Assembly: GCF_014649655.1 (NCBI RefSeq)
Contig: NZ_BMTL01000008.1
Location: forward strand, 1 to 64,000
DNA length: 64,000 nucleotides
Reading direction: 5' to 3'
DNA from: Streptomyces humidus
GTDB lineage: Bacteria; Actinomycetota; Actinomycetes; Streptomycetales; Streptomycetaceae
A model generated the notes under the pieces. That model saw only the letters and a program-made list of their open reading frames with translations. It ran no database searches and was not told the origin of the DNA. The first letter of the stretch is position 1. Every line of letters begins with the position of its first letter. The translations under genes and the position numbers were made by a program. Below, in pieces: positions 35,467-43,904 of the stretch.

Positions 35467-35481
35467 GACAGGTTTCCTGTC
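35467..35481. promoter_or_regulatory. MarR-type operator, copy 2
   Basis: GACAGGTTTCCTGTC, six-base perfect arms around TTT. It ends one base before the first possible start codon of the MarR gene, so binding would block its transcription or early translation. Confidence 0.75.
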
Positions 35482-35482
35482 A

Positions 35483-35968
35483 ATGGTCTACGCTCTGCCC
35501 ATGGTCGACACCCGGACAACCCGGGCAGCGGTGCCCGCATCCCCGCCGCACGGGACTTCCCCGTCCCTGCTCTACATGGTGAAGCAGCTGGAGCTGGCCG
35601 CACGGTCCCGCCTGGACGAGCTCGTCAAGCCGTCCGGGATCACGGCCCTGCAGTACACGGCGCTCACCGTGCTGGAGCGGCACGACGGACTGTCCGCCGC
35701 CCAGCTGGCCCGGGCCTCCTTCGTCACCGCACAGTCCATCGCCGACCTGGTGCGCTCCCTGGAGGGGCGCGGCCTGATCCGCCGGGAGCGCAATCCGCGC
35801 AGCCGGCGCGAGCTGCTGATCCTGCTCACCGAGGAGGGGCGCGAGCTCCTCGAGCGGCACGCCGGCCCGGTGCGGGAGCTGGAGGAGCGCATGGTCCGGG
35901 ACCTCACGGACCGCCAGACGGAGCAGTTCCGGTCAGCCCTCTCCCAGGCGTGGCACGCGCTGTCGTAA
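35483..35968 (+). CDS. MarR-family transcriptional regulator
   Basis: This regulator of 161 residues has the winged helix typical of MarR: GLSAAQLARASFVTAQSIADLVRSLEGRGLIRRERNPRSRRELLILLTEEG. It probably represses the divergent aldehyde/alcohol dehydrogenase operon and itself through the two palindromes next to its start. The first ATG (35483) touches the operator; Met7 (35501) is an alternative, and neither has a clear ribosome site, so a leaderless transcript is possible. The inducer is likely an aromatic alcohol, aldehyde or acid (inference from the operon). Confidence 0.9.
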   Translation: MVYALPMVDTRTTRAAVPASPPHGTSPSLLYMVKQLELAARSRLDELVKPSGITALQYTALTVLERHDGLSAAQLARASFVTAQSIADLVRSLEGRGLIRRERNPRSRRELLILLTEEGRELLERHAGPVRELEERMVRDLTDRQTEQFRSALSQAWHALS

Positions 35969-36158
35969 CGCTCCGCACCCCCTTCGCTCACGACGCGAAG
36001 AAACTCGGCCAGAGTCGGTTGCATTTCGAAGACATATGTCAATCGAACATGCTGGAATTCACTCCATCGGGGGTAACTTGCTGGGGCGGGGAACTGCTGC
36101 GTACTCCCCGGCCGTTGGAGGCTCCCGACCGGTGGAGCGGGTTGGAGGCGATGTCGTC

Positions 36159-36539
36159 GTGCAGCTGGAACCCCCCTCGGCGTCCCCGCATCTGCGCATC
36201 CGCCGGGACCGGGGACACACGGTGCTGGAGTTCCGCGGCGAGATCGACCTCGTCGCAGCCGAGGAGATCGGCCCGCTGCTCGACGACGCGACCGCCGGTC
36301 CCGCACCGCGGATCGTGATCGACCTGACCCGGATCGAGTTCTTCGACTGCTCCGGGCTGCGCCTGCTGTACCGGGCGCGCGGCCGGGTCCTCGACCACGA
36401 CGGACACCTGCACCTCGTCTGCGCCCACCCGCTCACCCTGCGGATCCTGCGGGCCACCGGACTGTCCCGGCTGCTGCCGCCCGCCACGACGCTGGACGCG
36501 GCCCTGGAGAGGCCCGGCGCCACGTCGGGCACTTTATGA
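36159..36539 (+). CDS. STAS-domain anti-anti-sigma factor
   Basis: This protein of 126 residues fits the RsbV/SpoIIAA fold. LEFRGEIDLVAAEEI is the first strand-helix, and FFDCSGLRLLYRA holds the serine phosphorylated by an anti-sigma kinase. It would release a sigma factor when unphosphorylated. Its partner kinase could be distant; the SpoIIE protein at 18 kb is one possible phosphatase (inference). GTG 36159 has GGAGG 10 bases upstream and gives the usual length; the frame is open 123 bases further back without a site. Confidence 0.87.
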   Translation: MQLEPPSASPHLRIRRDRGHTVLEFRGEIDLVAAEEIGPLLDDATAGPAPRIVIDLTRIEFFDCSGLRLLYRARGRVLDHDGHLHLVCAHPLTLRILRATGLSRLLPPATTLDAALERPGATSGTL

Positions 36540-36659
36540 CGGCGCCTCGAAGCGCCGCCCGACCCATCTGCACCCCCTCCTGCCGCCCCTCCCACCGGCC
36601 ATCGCTCCGACCCGCCCGGTCCCGCCGGTCCGCCGGGCCGGCCCCGTCCGCCTCGTCCC

Positions 36660-37613
36660 CTACTGACCGCGCGCCGCGTCGAACAGGGCGCTGACGGACT
36701 CGCCGTTGTGGATACGGCGCACCGCCTCCGCCAGAGCGGGAGCGATGGACAGGATCCGCAGCTTGTCGGTGTGCTCCTCGACGGGCACCGGCACCGTGTT
36801 GGTGCACACGATCTCCAGCACGTCCGGCTGCTCGCTGAGCCGCTTGAGCGCGCCGGCGGCGAACAGCCCGTGCGTGCACGCCACCCGTATCGAGCGGGGC
36901 CCCGACTCCCTCAGCCGGTCCAGGAGCTCCAGGACGGTGCTGCCCTTGGCGATCTCGTCGTCCAGGACGATGACGTCCCGCCCGGCGATCTCGCCGATCA
37001 CCGCGCTGATGCTGACCCGGTCGTCGGCGTAGCGCTGCTTGGCGCCCGCCGCCACCTGGGCGTCGATCATCCGGGCGAAGGCGGCGGCCTCCTTGGCGTT
37101 GCCGAGGTCCGGCGAGACCACGGTGGTGCGGGTGAGGTCGTAGCGGCGAAAGTGCGCGGCCAGCTCCCGGTGGGCGTGCAGATGGTCCACCGGCATCGAG
37201 AAGAAGCCGTGCACCTGGGGCGAATGGAGGGTCATGGCGAGGACGCGATGGACGCCGGCAGCCGCCATCAGATCGGCGACCAGACGTCCGCCCAGCGAGA
37301 TGCGCGGGGCGTCCTTCTTGTCGGAGCGCGCATAGGAATAGTGCGGCATGACGACCGTGATCCGCCCGGCGGACGCCCCGCGGGCCGCGTCGCACATCAG
37401 CAGCAGCTCCACGAGGTGCTCCTGCACAGGCCGGACCAGGGGCTGCACGAGGAAGACGTCCCGTTCGCGGCAATTCGCCTGCAGCTGGACCTCCAGGCAG
37501 TCGTTGGCGAACCTGCTGAGGCGGGTGGGACTCAGGGGCACGCCGAGGTGGGCGCAGACCTCGGCCGCCAGTTCGGGGTGGGCGCTGCCGCTGAACACGG
37601 AGATGTCTCGCAC
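36660..37613 (-). CDS. Ribose-phosphate pyrophosphokinase (PRPP synthetase) paralogue
   Basis: This 317-residue protein has the two phosphoribosyltransferase-like domains of PRPP synthetases: the flexible region YSYARSDKKDAPRISLGGRLVADL, the ATP/ribose-phosphate strand HSPQVHGFF, and a ribose-5-phosphate loop VLDDEIAKGST. In typical enzymes that loop reads DDxxDTGGT, so Lys-Gly-Ser here is a clear change. It may be a specialised or weakly active copy beside the usual prsA gene. GTG 37613 follows GAGGAG at 8 bases. It is alone, convergent with the STAS gene. Confidence 0.88.
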   Translation of the reverse strand: MRDISVFSGSAHPELAAEVCAHLGVPLSPTRLSRFANDCLEVQLQANCRERDVFLVQPLVRPVQEHLVELLLMCDAARGASAGRITVVMPHYSYARSDKKDAPRISLGGRLVADLMAAAGVHRVLAMTLHSPQVHGFFSMPVDHLHAHRELAAHFRRYDLTRTTVVSPDLGNAKEAAAFARMIDAQVAAGAKQRYADDRVSISAVIGEIAGRDVIVLDDEIAKGSTVLELLDRLRESGPRSIRVACTHGLFAAGALKRLSEQPDVLEIVCTNTVPVPVEEHTDKLRILSIAPALAEAVRRIHNGESVSALFDAARGQ

Positions 37614-38010
37614 GGTCGGCTCCTCGCTGATCGTGTCCGGCCGGGGGCGGGATCTCTCATGCTACGGACCGCGTCCGTTTTGCCCACCCGGCAGAAAGCC
37701 CGCGCGGACCCTCGCAGGCCCCGGGTCCCCGGCGCCCCCGAGCCGGCCGGAGCGCCTCGGCCGGCGCCATCAGGTGCTTCGCAGGAGCAGGGGCACGGGA
37801 AGGGGGGCAGGTGCAGGGCGGACGGGGCCGGCAGAGCCGTCGCCCGGCGGTCGACGCCAGCCCAGCCCACCGCCGCTCCCACCGCCGCTCCCCCGCCCGA
37901 GCGGCGCGGGGCGACGCCTCCGCGGGCCCGTACTGTCACAGCTCCTCAACAGGGCGGTCTGACACGGGCATTGACGGGAATTGGGTCAGTAGGAAGAGAG
38001 GACCGTCCGC
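37614..38010. other. Divergent intergenic region
   Basis: About 400 bases between the PRPP synthetase and DUF4230 genes. Frames in it are Ala/Arg-rich and match nothing. TTGACG near 37972 could be a -35 box for the DUF4230 gene, but no matching -10 is clear. Confidence 0.4.
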
Positions 38011-38700
38011 ATGACGACTTCGATCGAGCCCACCAGGGAGACCGAACCCACCCGGCGTCCGCCCGGCCGCATGCCCGGCTGGGCGAAGGTGCTCACCGCC
38101 GTCGTGGTCGTGCTCGTCGTGATGTTCGCGGGGATCCGGCTGAGCCTGCTGCCGGGACTGCGCGACTTCTTCGGCACGCAGACCCACGACCGCTCGGGCC
38201 CCGCCCTCCTCAAGTCCATCCAGGACATGAGCCGCTACGACGCCGCCTCCGGCAACTTCCAGGTCGTCGTGGACCTGGAGAAGGACGCCAAGTACCTTCC
38301 CGACGCCATCCGCGGCACCCGCACCCTGTACGTCGGTGCGGGCACCGTCGACGCCTACGTCGACCTCGGCAAGGTCAGCGACAAGAACGTGACGGTCGAC
38401 GAAGACCGCACCTCGGCCACGCTCCGGCTGCCGCACGCCCAGCTCGGCAAGCCGGCCCTCGACCCCGACCGCTCCTACGCGGTGTCCAAGCAGCGCGGTC
38501 TCCTCGACCGCCTCGGCGACCTCTTCTCCGACAACCCCGGCGGTGAGCAGGCCGTGCAGAAACTCGCGGTCAAGCACATCGGGGACGCGGCGAAGGAGAG
38601 CGAACTGACCGCGCGCGCCGAGACCAACACCAGCGACATGCTCCAGGGGCTGCTGCGCTCCCTCGGTTTCAAGGAGGTGAAGGTGTCCTACGGGCCCTGA
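38011..38700 (+). CDS. DUF4230 single-pass membrane protein
   Basis: This 229-residue protein has a short cytoplasmic N-terminus, one membrane helix (VLTAVVVVLVVMFAGIRL) and an extracellular DUF4230 domain from about residue 65 (IQDMSRYDAASGNFQVVVDLEKD, FSDNPGGEQ, and the SLGFKEVKVSY end). The family is widespread in actinobacteria and unassigned. ATG 38011 follows GGAAGAGAGGA. It may form a unit with the VanZ gene 163 bases on. Confidence 0.85.
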   Translation: MTTSIEPTRETEPTRRPPGRMPGWAKVLTAVVVVLVVMFAGIRLSLLPGLRDFFGTQTHDRSGPALLKSIQDMSRYDAASGNFQVVVDLEKDAKYLPDAIRGTRTLYVGAGTVDAYVDLGKVSDKNVTVDEDRTSATLRLPHAQLGKPALDPDRSYAVSKQRGLLDRLGDLFSDNPGGEQAVQKLAVKHIGDAAKESELTARAETNTSDMLQGLLRSLGFKEVKVSYGP

Positions 38701-38863
38701 CGCCCGGCGAACGGCGAGCGGACGCACGGGCGGCGGCCGAGCGTCCACGCGGGCGGCGGCGACGGCCGCGGGACGTCACCACCCGGGGCCGGCCGCCCGC
38801 ATTCCCGGGCCGTTCGAGGGTAACCGCCCTACGAAGCCTGGAAGTTGAAGACTGGAGGACCGC

Positions 38864-39562
38864 ATGGCCCGTGCAGCGCTGCGTCCGCTCACCACGTTCC
38901 GTCTGCGCACCGCCAAGGCCGCCGCACCCGAGCCGAAGCGCGACGAACCCGCCAAGACCGGAAGGACCGGCAAGACCGGCAAGCCACAGGCGGCCCGGAA
39001 AGGCTGGAGGCCGGGAAGGGCCGGAAAAGCCGATAACGCAGGGAAGGCCGGAAAGGCCGACAGGGAGAGAACCGGGAAAGCGGCGCCGGCGCGTACCGAG
39101 GACCGGGCGTTGCCCTTCCCTCTCCGGCTGCTCGCGATGCTGGTGGCGTTCGCCTTCATGGTGGCGTTCGCCGTCGTCCTCGCCCGGATCACCCTGGAGC
39201 CGTCGCCGGCGTCGGCGGCGCTGGTGCACTCCAACCTGCATCCGGGCGACTCGCTACGGGCCTACCTGGACCAGCCCGAGCTGCGCGACGCGGTGAAGCA
39301 GGTCGGCGGGAACGTGCTGCTCGGCGTCCCCTTCGGGATCCTGGTGCCGGTCGTCGCGCCCCGGGCACGCGGATTGCTGCGCGTGCTGCTGCTGACCGCG
39401 ACCGTCATGTTGCTCGTGGAGTTCGCCCAGGGCGCGCTGGTGACCGGACGCGCCTTCGACATCGACGACGTCATCCTCAACACCACGGGCGCCCTGATCG
39501 GTTACCTGATCCTCGGCCGCCGGGTGAGCCGTGCGGTGCACGCGCGCAGGCGGCGCGCCTGA
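38864..39562 (+). CDS. VanZ-family membrane protein with basic N-terminal tail
   Basis: This 232-residue protein has a VanZ-like core (about 85-225): four membrane helices with GGNVLLGVPFGILVPV and VEFAQGALVTGRAFDIDDVILNTTGALIGYL. The name gene confers low teicoplanin resistance, but most family members have no known role. Residues 1-80 are a Lys/Gly/Ala-rich tail with repeated GKxG/GKAD steps, likely disordered and cytoplasmic. ATG 38864 has GGAGGA upstream. Confidence 0.87.
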   Translation: MARAALRPLTTFRLRTAKAAAPEPKRDEPAKTGRTGKTGKPQAARKGWRPGRAGKADNAGKAGKADRERTGKAAPARTEDRALPFPLRLLAMLVAFAFMVAFAVVLARITLEPSPASAALVHSNLHPGDSLRAYLDQPELRDAVKQVGGNVLLGVPFGILVPVVAPRARGLLRVLLLTATVMLLVEFAQGALVTGRAFDIDDVILNTTGALIGYLILGRRVSRAVHARRRRA

Positions 39563-39599
39563 GGGGGCGCAGGACCGACAGCCGGGGCGGGAGGGGCGG

Positions 39600-39836
39600 T
39601 CAGTGGGGCCTCCAGGTGTACCGGTTCCCGCCCACCCAGCGCACGGTGTCCGGGTCGTCCAGGTCATGGACCGTGATGCCGTGGGCCGCGGCGATCTCGA
39701 GGACGTCGGTCACGTCCTTCGCCTCACCCACCATGTTGCCGTCGACTTCCACGATGCGGAACGGCTCGGGGCCCGGCTGCACCCCGAGCACGGTGATCCG
39801 CGGCCGTGAGACACGCAGGCTCGCGATTTCGCTCAT
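39600..39836 (-). CDS. Small conserved hypothetical protein
   Basis: This 78-residue product starts MSEIASLRVSRPRITVLGVQ and has a compact alternating beta-alpha pattern (PFRIVEVDGNMVGEAKDVTDVLEIAAAHGITVHDLDDPDTVRWVGG). Good codon bias and a folded look support a gene. No name is known to me. There is no clear ribosome site before ATG 39836, and AT-rich bases just upstream suggest a leaderless or nearly leaderless transcript. It is convergent with vanZ and divergent from the PHP gene. Confidence 0.7.
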   Translation of the reverse strand: MSEIASLRVSRPRITVLGVQPGPEPFRIVEVDGNMVGEAKDVTDVLEIAAAHGITVHDLDDPDTVRWVGGNRYTWRPH

Positions 39837-39956
39837 GACATAAAGAGTAAAGCGGAACACACCGGGATGAATCCTCGAGTATCCCCTGGGGGCAGGATGC
39901 TCCGCCCGTCGTGCGGCCGGGGCGACGGTGGGGAACTCTGGAGCCAGGAGGTGGCG

Positions 39957-40997
39957 ATGGATCCCGTCGAGGCGCTGGACCGGATCGCCTTCCTGCTGGA
40001 GCGGTCCCTCGCGCCGACCTACCGCGTGCGGGCCTTCCGCACCGCGGCCCGGATGCTGGCGGGACTGCCCCCGGCGGAGATCGCGCAGCGGGCGGGGGCG
40101 GGCACGCTGGAGTCGCTGAAAGGCGTGGGACCGAAGACCGCGCAGGTGGCACGGGAGGCGCTCGCCGGACAGACGCCGTCCTATCTGGAGAAGCTGGAGA
40201 AGGAGGCCGGCGGACCCCTGACGGACGGCGCGGGGACCCGGCTGCGCGCCCTGCTGCGTGGCGACTGCCACGTCCACTCCGACTGGTCGGACGGCGGCAG
40301 TCCCATCGAGGAGATGGGCCGGGCGGCGGCCGCACTCGGTCATGAGTGGGCCGTGCTCACCGATCACTCGCCGCGCCTGACGGTGGCCCGCGGACTGTCT
40401 CCCGAGCGGCTGCGCCGCCAACTGGACGTGATCGAGGAGCTCAACGCGGCCTGGGCGCCCTTCCGGCTGTTGACCGGCATCGAGTGCGACATCCTCGACG
40501 ACGGGTCGCTGGACCAGGAACCCGAACTGCTGGAACGCCTCGACGTCGTGGTGGTGTCCGTGCACTCCAAGCTGCGGATGGAGTCCCGGGCGATGACGCG
40601 CCGCATGGTGAACGCCGTGCGCGATCCGCACGCCGACGTCCTCGGCCACTGCACCGGACGGCTGGTGACCGGGAGAGGGCGGCCCGAGTCGCAGTTCGAC
40701 GCGGACGAGGTGTTCGCGACGTGCGCCGAGTCGGGCACCGCCGTGGAGATCAACAGCCGGCCCGAGCGGCTCGACCCGCCGCGCCGGCTGCTGCGCCGGG
40801 CCGTGGCGGCGGGCGTGCTGTTCTCGATCGACACCGACGCACACGCGCCCGGCCAGCTGGACTGGCAGATCCTGGGCTGCGCGCGGGCCGAGGAGTGCGA
40901 GGTGCCCGCGGAGCGGATCGTGAACGCCTGGCCGCCCGCCGACCTGCTGGCCTGGACGCGGGAGGGCAGGACGCCGACGGGAGTGGCCCGCCCCTGA
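39957..40997 (+). CDS. PHP-domain phosphoesterase with PolX-like helix-hairpin-helix N-terminus
   Basis: This 346-residue protein combines an N-terminal 8-kDa/HhH module as in PolX DNA polymerases (about 1-90; LESLKGVGPKTAQVAREAL) with a PHP phosphoesterase domain (about 105-330). The metal motifs are GDCHVHSDWSDG, VLTDHSPR, GIECDIL, VSVHSK and SIDTDAHAPG. The polymerase catalytic domain that sits between or before these parts in PolX is absent, so it probably acts as a DNA-bound nuclease or phosphatase (inference). ATG 39957 follows AGGAGG. The HAD phosphatase gene follows 56 bases on. Confidence 0.88.
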   Translation: MDPVEALDRIAFLLERSLAPTYRVRAFRTAARMLAGLPPAEIAQRAGAGTLESLKGVGPKTAQVAREALAGQTPSYLEKLEKEAGGPLTDGAGTRLRALLRGDCHVHSDWSDGGSPIEEMGRAAAALGHEWAVLTDHSPRLTVARGLSPERLRRQLDVIEELNAAWAPFRLLTGIECDILDDGSLDQEPELLERLDVVVVSVHSKLRMESRAMTRRMVNAVRDPHADVLGHCTGRLVTGRGRPESQFDADEVFATCAESGTAVEINSRPERLDPPRRLLRRAVAAGVLFSIDTDAHAPGQLDWQILGCARAEECEVPAERIVNAWPPADLLAWTREGRTPTGVARP

Positions 40998-41053
40998 GGT
41001 GGTACTCGGGGTCCCGCTCGGGGTTTTCCGTGGTATCCGAAGAAGGGACCCAG

Positions 41054-41710
41054 ATGACACGCGCCGCCGTGTTCGACGTCGACGGCACCCTCGTCGACAC
41101 CAACCACCTGCACGTCGTCACCTGGTGGGAGGCATTCCGGCAGGCGGGCCACCGGGTGCCGATGCACGCCGTGCTCCGGGCCGTGGGGCTCGGGTCCGAC
41201 GACCTGATCGCCCGCGTGCTCGGCGACGACCGGGACAAGGACGAGGACGCCGGACTCGGCGCCGCCCACAAGGCCCTGTACGGACAGTACTTCGACCGGC
41301 TGCCGCCGCTGCGGGACGCCGGTCCGCTGCTGCGCCGGCTGCACGGCGACGGCTGGACGGTCGTGCTCGCCACCTCGGCGAGCGGGCCCGAGCTGTCTGC
41401 CCTGCGCAGCGCCATCGACGCGGACGACGTCATCGCCGCGACGGCCGGCGCGGACGACGTCGAGGAGGGCAAGCCGGCGCCGGAGCCGGTGCGGCGCGCC
41501 CTGGAGCTGGTCGGCGCCCCCGCCGAGCGGGCCGTGTTCGTCGGCGACACCGTGTGGGACATGCGGGCCGGCCGCCGGGCGGGAGTGCGCTGCGTAGGCG
41601 TCCTCAGCGGCGGCATCCCGCGGGCCGACCTGCTGGAGGCGGGCGCGGAAGCCGTCTACGCCGACCCGGCCGACCTCCTGGCCTCACTGTCGACGAGTCC
41701 GCTGGCCTGA
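41054..41710 (+). CDS. HAD-superfamily hydrolase (phosphoglycolate/beta-phosphoglucomutase-like)
   Basis: This 218-residue phosphatase has all four HAD motifs: FDVDGTLVDTN (nucleophile), VVLATSASG (Ser/Thr), GKPAPEPVRRAL (Lys) and FVGDTVWDM (acidic pair). A helical cap of subclass I follows motif 1. The substrate is a small phosphorylated compound that cannot be told. ATG 41054 with AGAAGGGA is the only good start. Probably co-transcribed with the PHP gene. Confidence 0.92.
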   Translation: MTRAAVFDVDGTLVDTNHLHVVTWWEAFRQAGHRVPMHAVLRAVGLGSDDLIARVLGDDRDKDEDAGLGAAHKALYGQYFDRLPPLRDAGPLLRRLHGDGWTVVLATSASGPELSALRSAIDADDVIAATAGADDVEEGKPAPEPVRRALELVGAPAERAVFVGDTVWDMRAGRRAGVRCVGVLSGGIPRADLLEAGAEAVYADPADLLASLSTSPLA

Positions 41711-42004
41711 GGTGACGGACGTCACCGCGTGCTGCGGCGAACAGGGGAACACCCAGAGTTAGTTGACCGTTTAACCAGCCGTGGGTGTGGACGGGACAGT
41801 GTCCCCGGGCCTCACCTTCTGCCCACAGGGACGATCGTCCGGCTGAAGCCCTGTGGAGCGTTCCGCCGAGAGGCGACCGCCGTCCGCACCCACGCACAGA
41901 CCGCCCCGGCCGTGATTCCCCCGTCCGGTCGGGGCTTCCCTCTTCTCCGGTGTCCGGGCACCCAGGGACGGCGGTACGGCTGCTCCCCGCGCAGTGGGGA
42001 AGCG

Positions 42005-42235
42005 TCAGGCGGTCGGCTCTTCGGGCTCGGGGCTCTCGGACCCGCCGCTGCCCGCGTGGGGCGCACCCTGGCGGCCCGTTCCCGCCTCGTCGGTGTCGGG
42101 GACGTCCTCGGCGGCCTCCCGGGACTCCTCCGGCTCGGCGACGTCCCAGCGGTCGTCGCCCCCGCCTGCCTGCTGGTCCGGAAGATCCCGCGGAACCGGG
42201 ACGTTCTCCCCGGGGCCCTGGGGGTGTTCGGCCAC
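42005..42235 (-). CDS. Small acidic hypothetical protein
   Basis: This 76-codon frame encodes a Glu/Asp/Gly/Pro-rich, probably disordered protein (VAEHPQGPGENVPVPRDLPD at the start, PEPEEPTA at the end). GTG 42235 is preceded by GGGAGG at a good distance, which is the main support. It is 138 bases downstream of the ROK gene on the same strand. No homology recognised. Confidence 0.5.
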   Translation of the reverse strand: MAEHPQGPGENVPVPRDLPDQQAGGGDDRWDVAEPEESREAAEDVPDTDEAGTGRQGAPHAGSGGSESPEPEEPTA

Positions 42236-42373
42236 GACGTCCTCCCTTCGCCCTCGCACCGCGCCGGACGCGGGCGACGCTCCCCGGACGGCGTTCGTCC
42301 GGGCGAGTCGCGAGTACCTCCTGCACGGGCGGCGAAACGCGCGGCCACCGGCTCCGCCTCGCAGGGCGCGGGG

Positions 42374-43810
42374 TCAGCGTGGGGCGCGTTCCTCCAGTAC
42401 CGTCCGCCAGGCCGGGGCCGGGCCGGTGGGCGCGGGCTCGGGGCGTCGGCCGCCACGGCCGAAGAAGTCGGCGAGCGGGAGGATCGCCGCCCCCACGGTG
42501 ACCGCGTCCGGGCCCAGCCGCCCGAGCTCGACGGTGACCTTACGGGCGGGGTGGCGCAGCGCGTACGCGGTGGCATGGCGGCGTACGGCGGGCAGGAAGC
42601 GGGCTCCGAGCTGGAGGCCGGCCCAGCCGCCGATGAGGATGCGCTCCGGCTGGAAGAGGTTGATCAGATCGGAGAGACCGGCGCCGAGGTACTCGGCGGT
42701 CTCCTCCAGGACGGCGAGCGCGACGGGGTCGGCGGCCCGCCCCGCGCTGCCGGGCTCCCCCGCAGCGAAGGGCTCCCGGTCACCGGCGGACTCCCCGGCG
42801 TCGGCCGGCCCCTCTTCACCGGTGGGCCCCCCGTCGCCGGACCGGTCGTCGTCGGTCCGGTCGTCGTCGGTCCGGTCGTCGTCCGGCTCCGCCGGGGGAC
42901 GGGCGGCGGCCAGCATCGCGGTCAGCGCGGTCTCCTCGTCGACGTCCTCGGGCGGTCGGCCGCCCCGTTCGCGCCAGCGTTCGAGAAGCGCTTCCGCGCC
43001 CGCGTACGCCTCCAGACAGCCCAGGGCGCCGCAGCGGCAGCGGCGGCCCCGCACCCGGACCGTCAGATGGCCCCATTCGACGGCCCGGCCGTGCTCCACC
43101 TCCGGGGTGACCAGGCACGCCCCGATGCCGGAACCGAACAGGACGACGACCGCGCTGTGCGCGCCCCGGCCGCCGCCGAACCACATCTCGGCCTGGCCCA
43201 GGGTCTTCGCGCCGTTGTCGATGAAGTACGGGACGCTCTCGGGCAGGGAGGAGCCCTCGCGCAGCAACTCCTCCAGCGGGACCGCGTCCCAGCCGATGGT
43301 CTGGCCGTGCACCACGGCGCCGCGTCCGGGGGTGTGCTCGACGACGCCCGGGACGCCGATGCCGACCCCGAGCAACTGCTCGGCGGCGACGCCGGCCGCC
43401 GCCAGCACCTCGGCGACGCCCTCGCGGACATGGCCGACGATTCCGTCGACCTCGTATCGGCGCTGCTCCAACGGCCTTTCGGCGCGTGCGAGTTCGGTGA
43501 GCGTGAGGTCGAACAGCTCGATCCGCACCCGGGTCTCGCCGACGTCCACGCCGATCAGGTGACCGCTGCCGGGGGCCACTCGCAGCAGGGTGCGGGGGCG
43601 GCCGCCGTCGGAGTCGACGCTGCCGGCCTCCTCCACCAGCCCGTCGGCGACCAGGTCGGCGACGACGTTGCTGACCGAGCCGGAACTGAGGCCGGTGACC
43701 GGCCCGAGCTCGAAGCGGCTGAGGGGCCCGTCGAAGTAGAGCCGTTGCAGCACGGCCGTGCGGTTGGCCCGCCTGAGGTCGCGCACCGTGCGCCCGCTCC
43801 GCCCCGTCAT
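42374..43810 (-). CDS. ROK-family transcriptional regulator
   Basis: This 478-residue sugar-type repressor has an N-terminal winged helix (LSRFELGPVTGLSSGSVSNVVADLV) and a ROK sugar-kinase-like domain with GVDVGETRVRIELFD, a GHLTVRVRGRRCRCGALGCLEAY zinc motif (CxCGxxGC) and GGWAGLQLG near the end. About residues 320-370 carry an acidic insertion with the 15-base coding repeat for DDDRT (42844-42888). The effector sugar is unknown. ATG 43810 has GGAGGGG. A palindrome that looks like its operator lies 74 bases upstream. Confidence 0.92.
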   Translation of the reverse strand: MTGRSGRTVRDLRRANRTAVLQRLYFDGPLSRFELGPVTGLSSGSVSNVVADLVADGLVEEAGSVDSDGGRPRTLLRVAPGSGHLIGVDVGETRVRIELFDLTLTELARAERPLEQRRYEVDGIVGHVREGVAEVLAAAGVAAEQLLGVGIGVPGVVEHTPGRGAVVHGQTIGWDAVPLEELLREGSSLPESVPYFIDNGAKTLGQAEMWFGGGRGAHSAVVVLFGSGIGACLVTPEVEHGRAVEWGHLTVRVRGRRCRCGALGCLEAYAGAEALLERWRERGGRPPEDVDEETALTAMLAAARPPAEPDDDRTDDDRTDDDRSGDGGPTGEEGPADAGESAGDREPFAAGEPGSAGRAADPVALAVLEETAEYLGAGLSDLINLFQPERILIGGWAGLQLGARFLPAVRRHATAYALRHPARKVTVELGRLGPDAVTVGAAILPLADFFGRGGRRPEPAPTGPAPAWRTVLEERAPR

Positions 43811-43883
43811 GTCGCTCCCCTCCGAGCCCTGCCCGGCCTGCAACATACCTCCGCGGGAGGGCCTGCGCGACATTCTCCAACCC

Positions 43884-43904
43884 TTAGTTCACGATGTGAG
43901 CTAA
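43884..43904. promoter_or_regulatory. Palindrome, likely ROK operator
   Basis: TTAGTTCAC-GAT-GTGAGCTAA, nine-base arms with one mismatch. It lies in the 90-base gap before the ROK gene and overlaps the stop codon of the upstream kinase. The position and symmetry suit autoregulation by the ROK protein. Confidence 0.65.
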
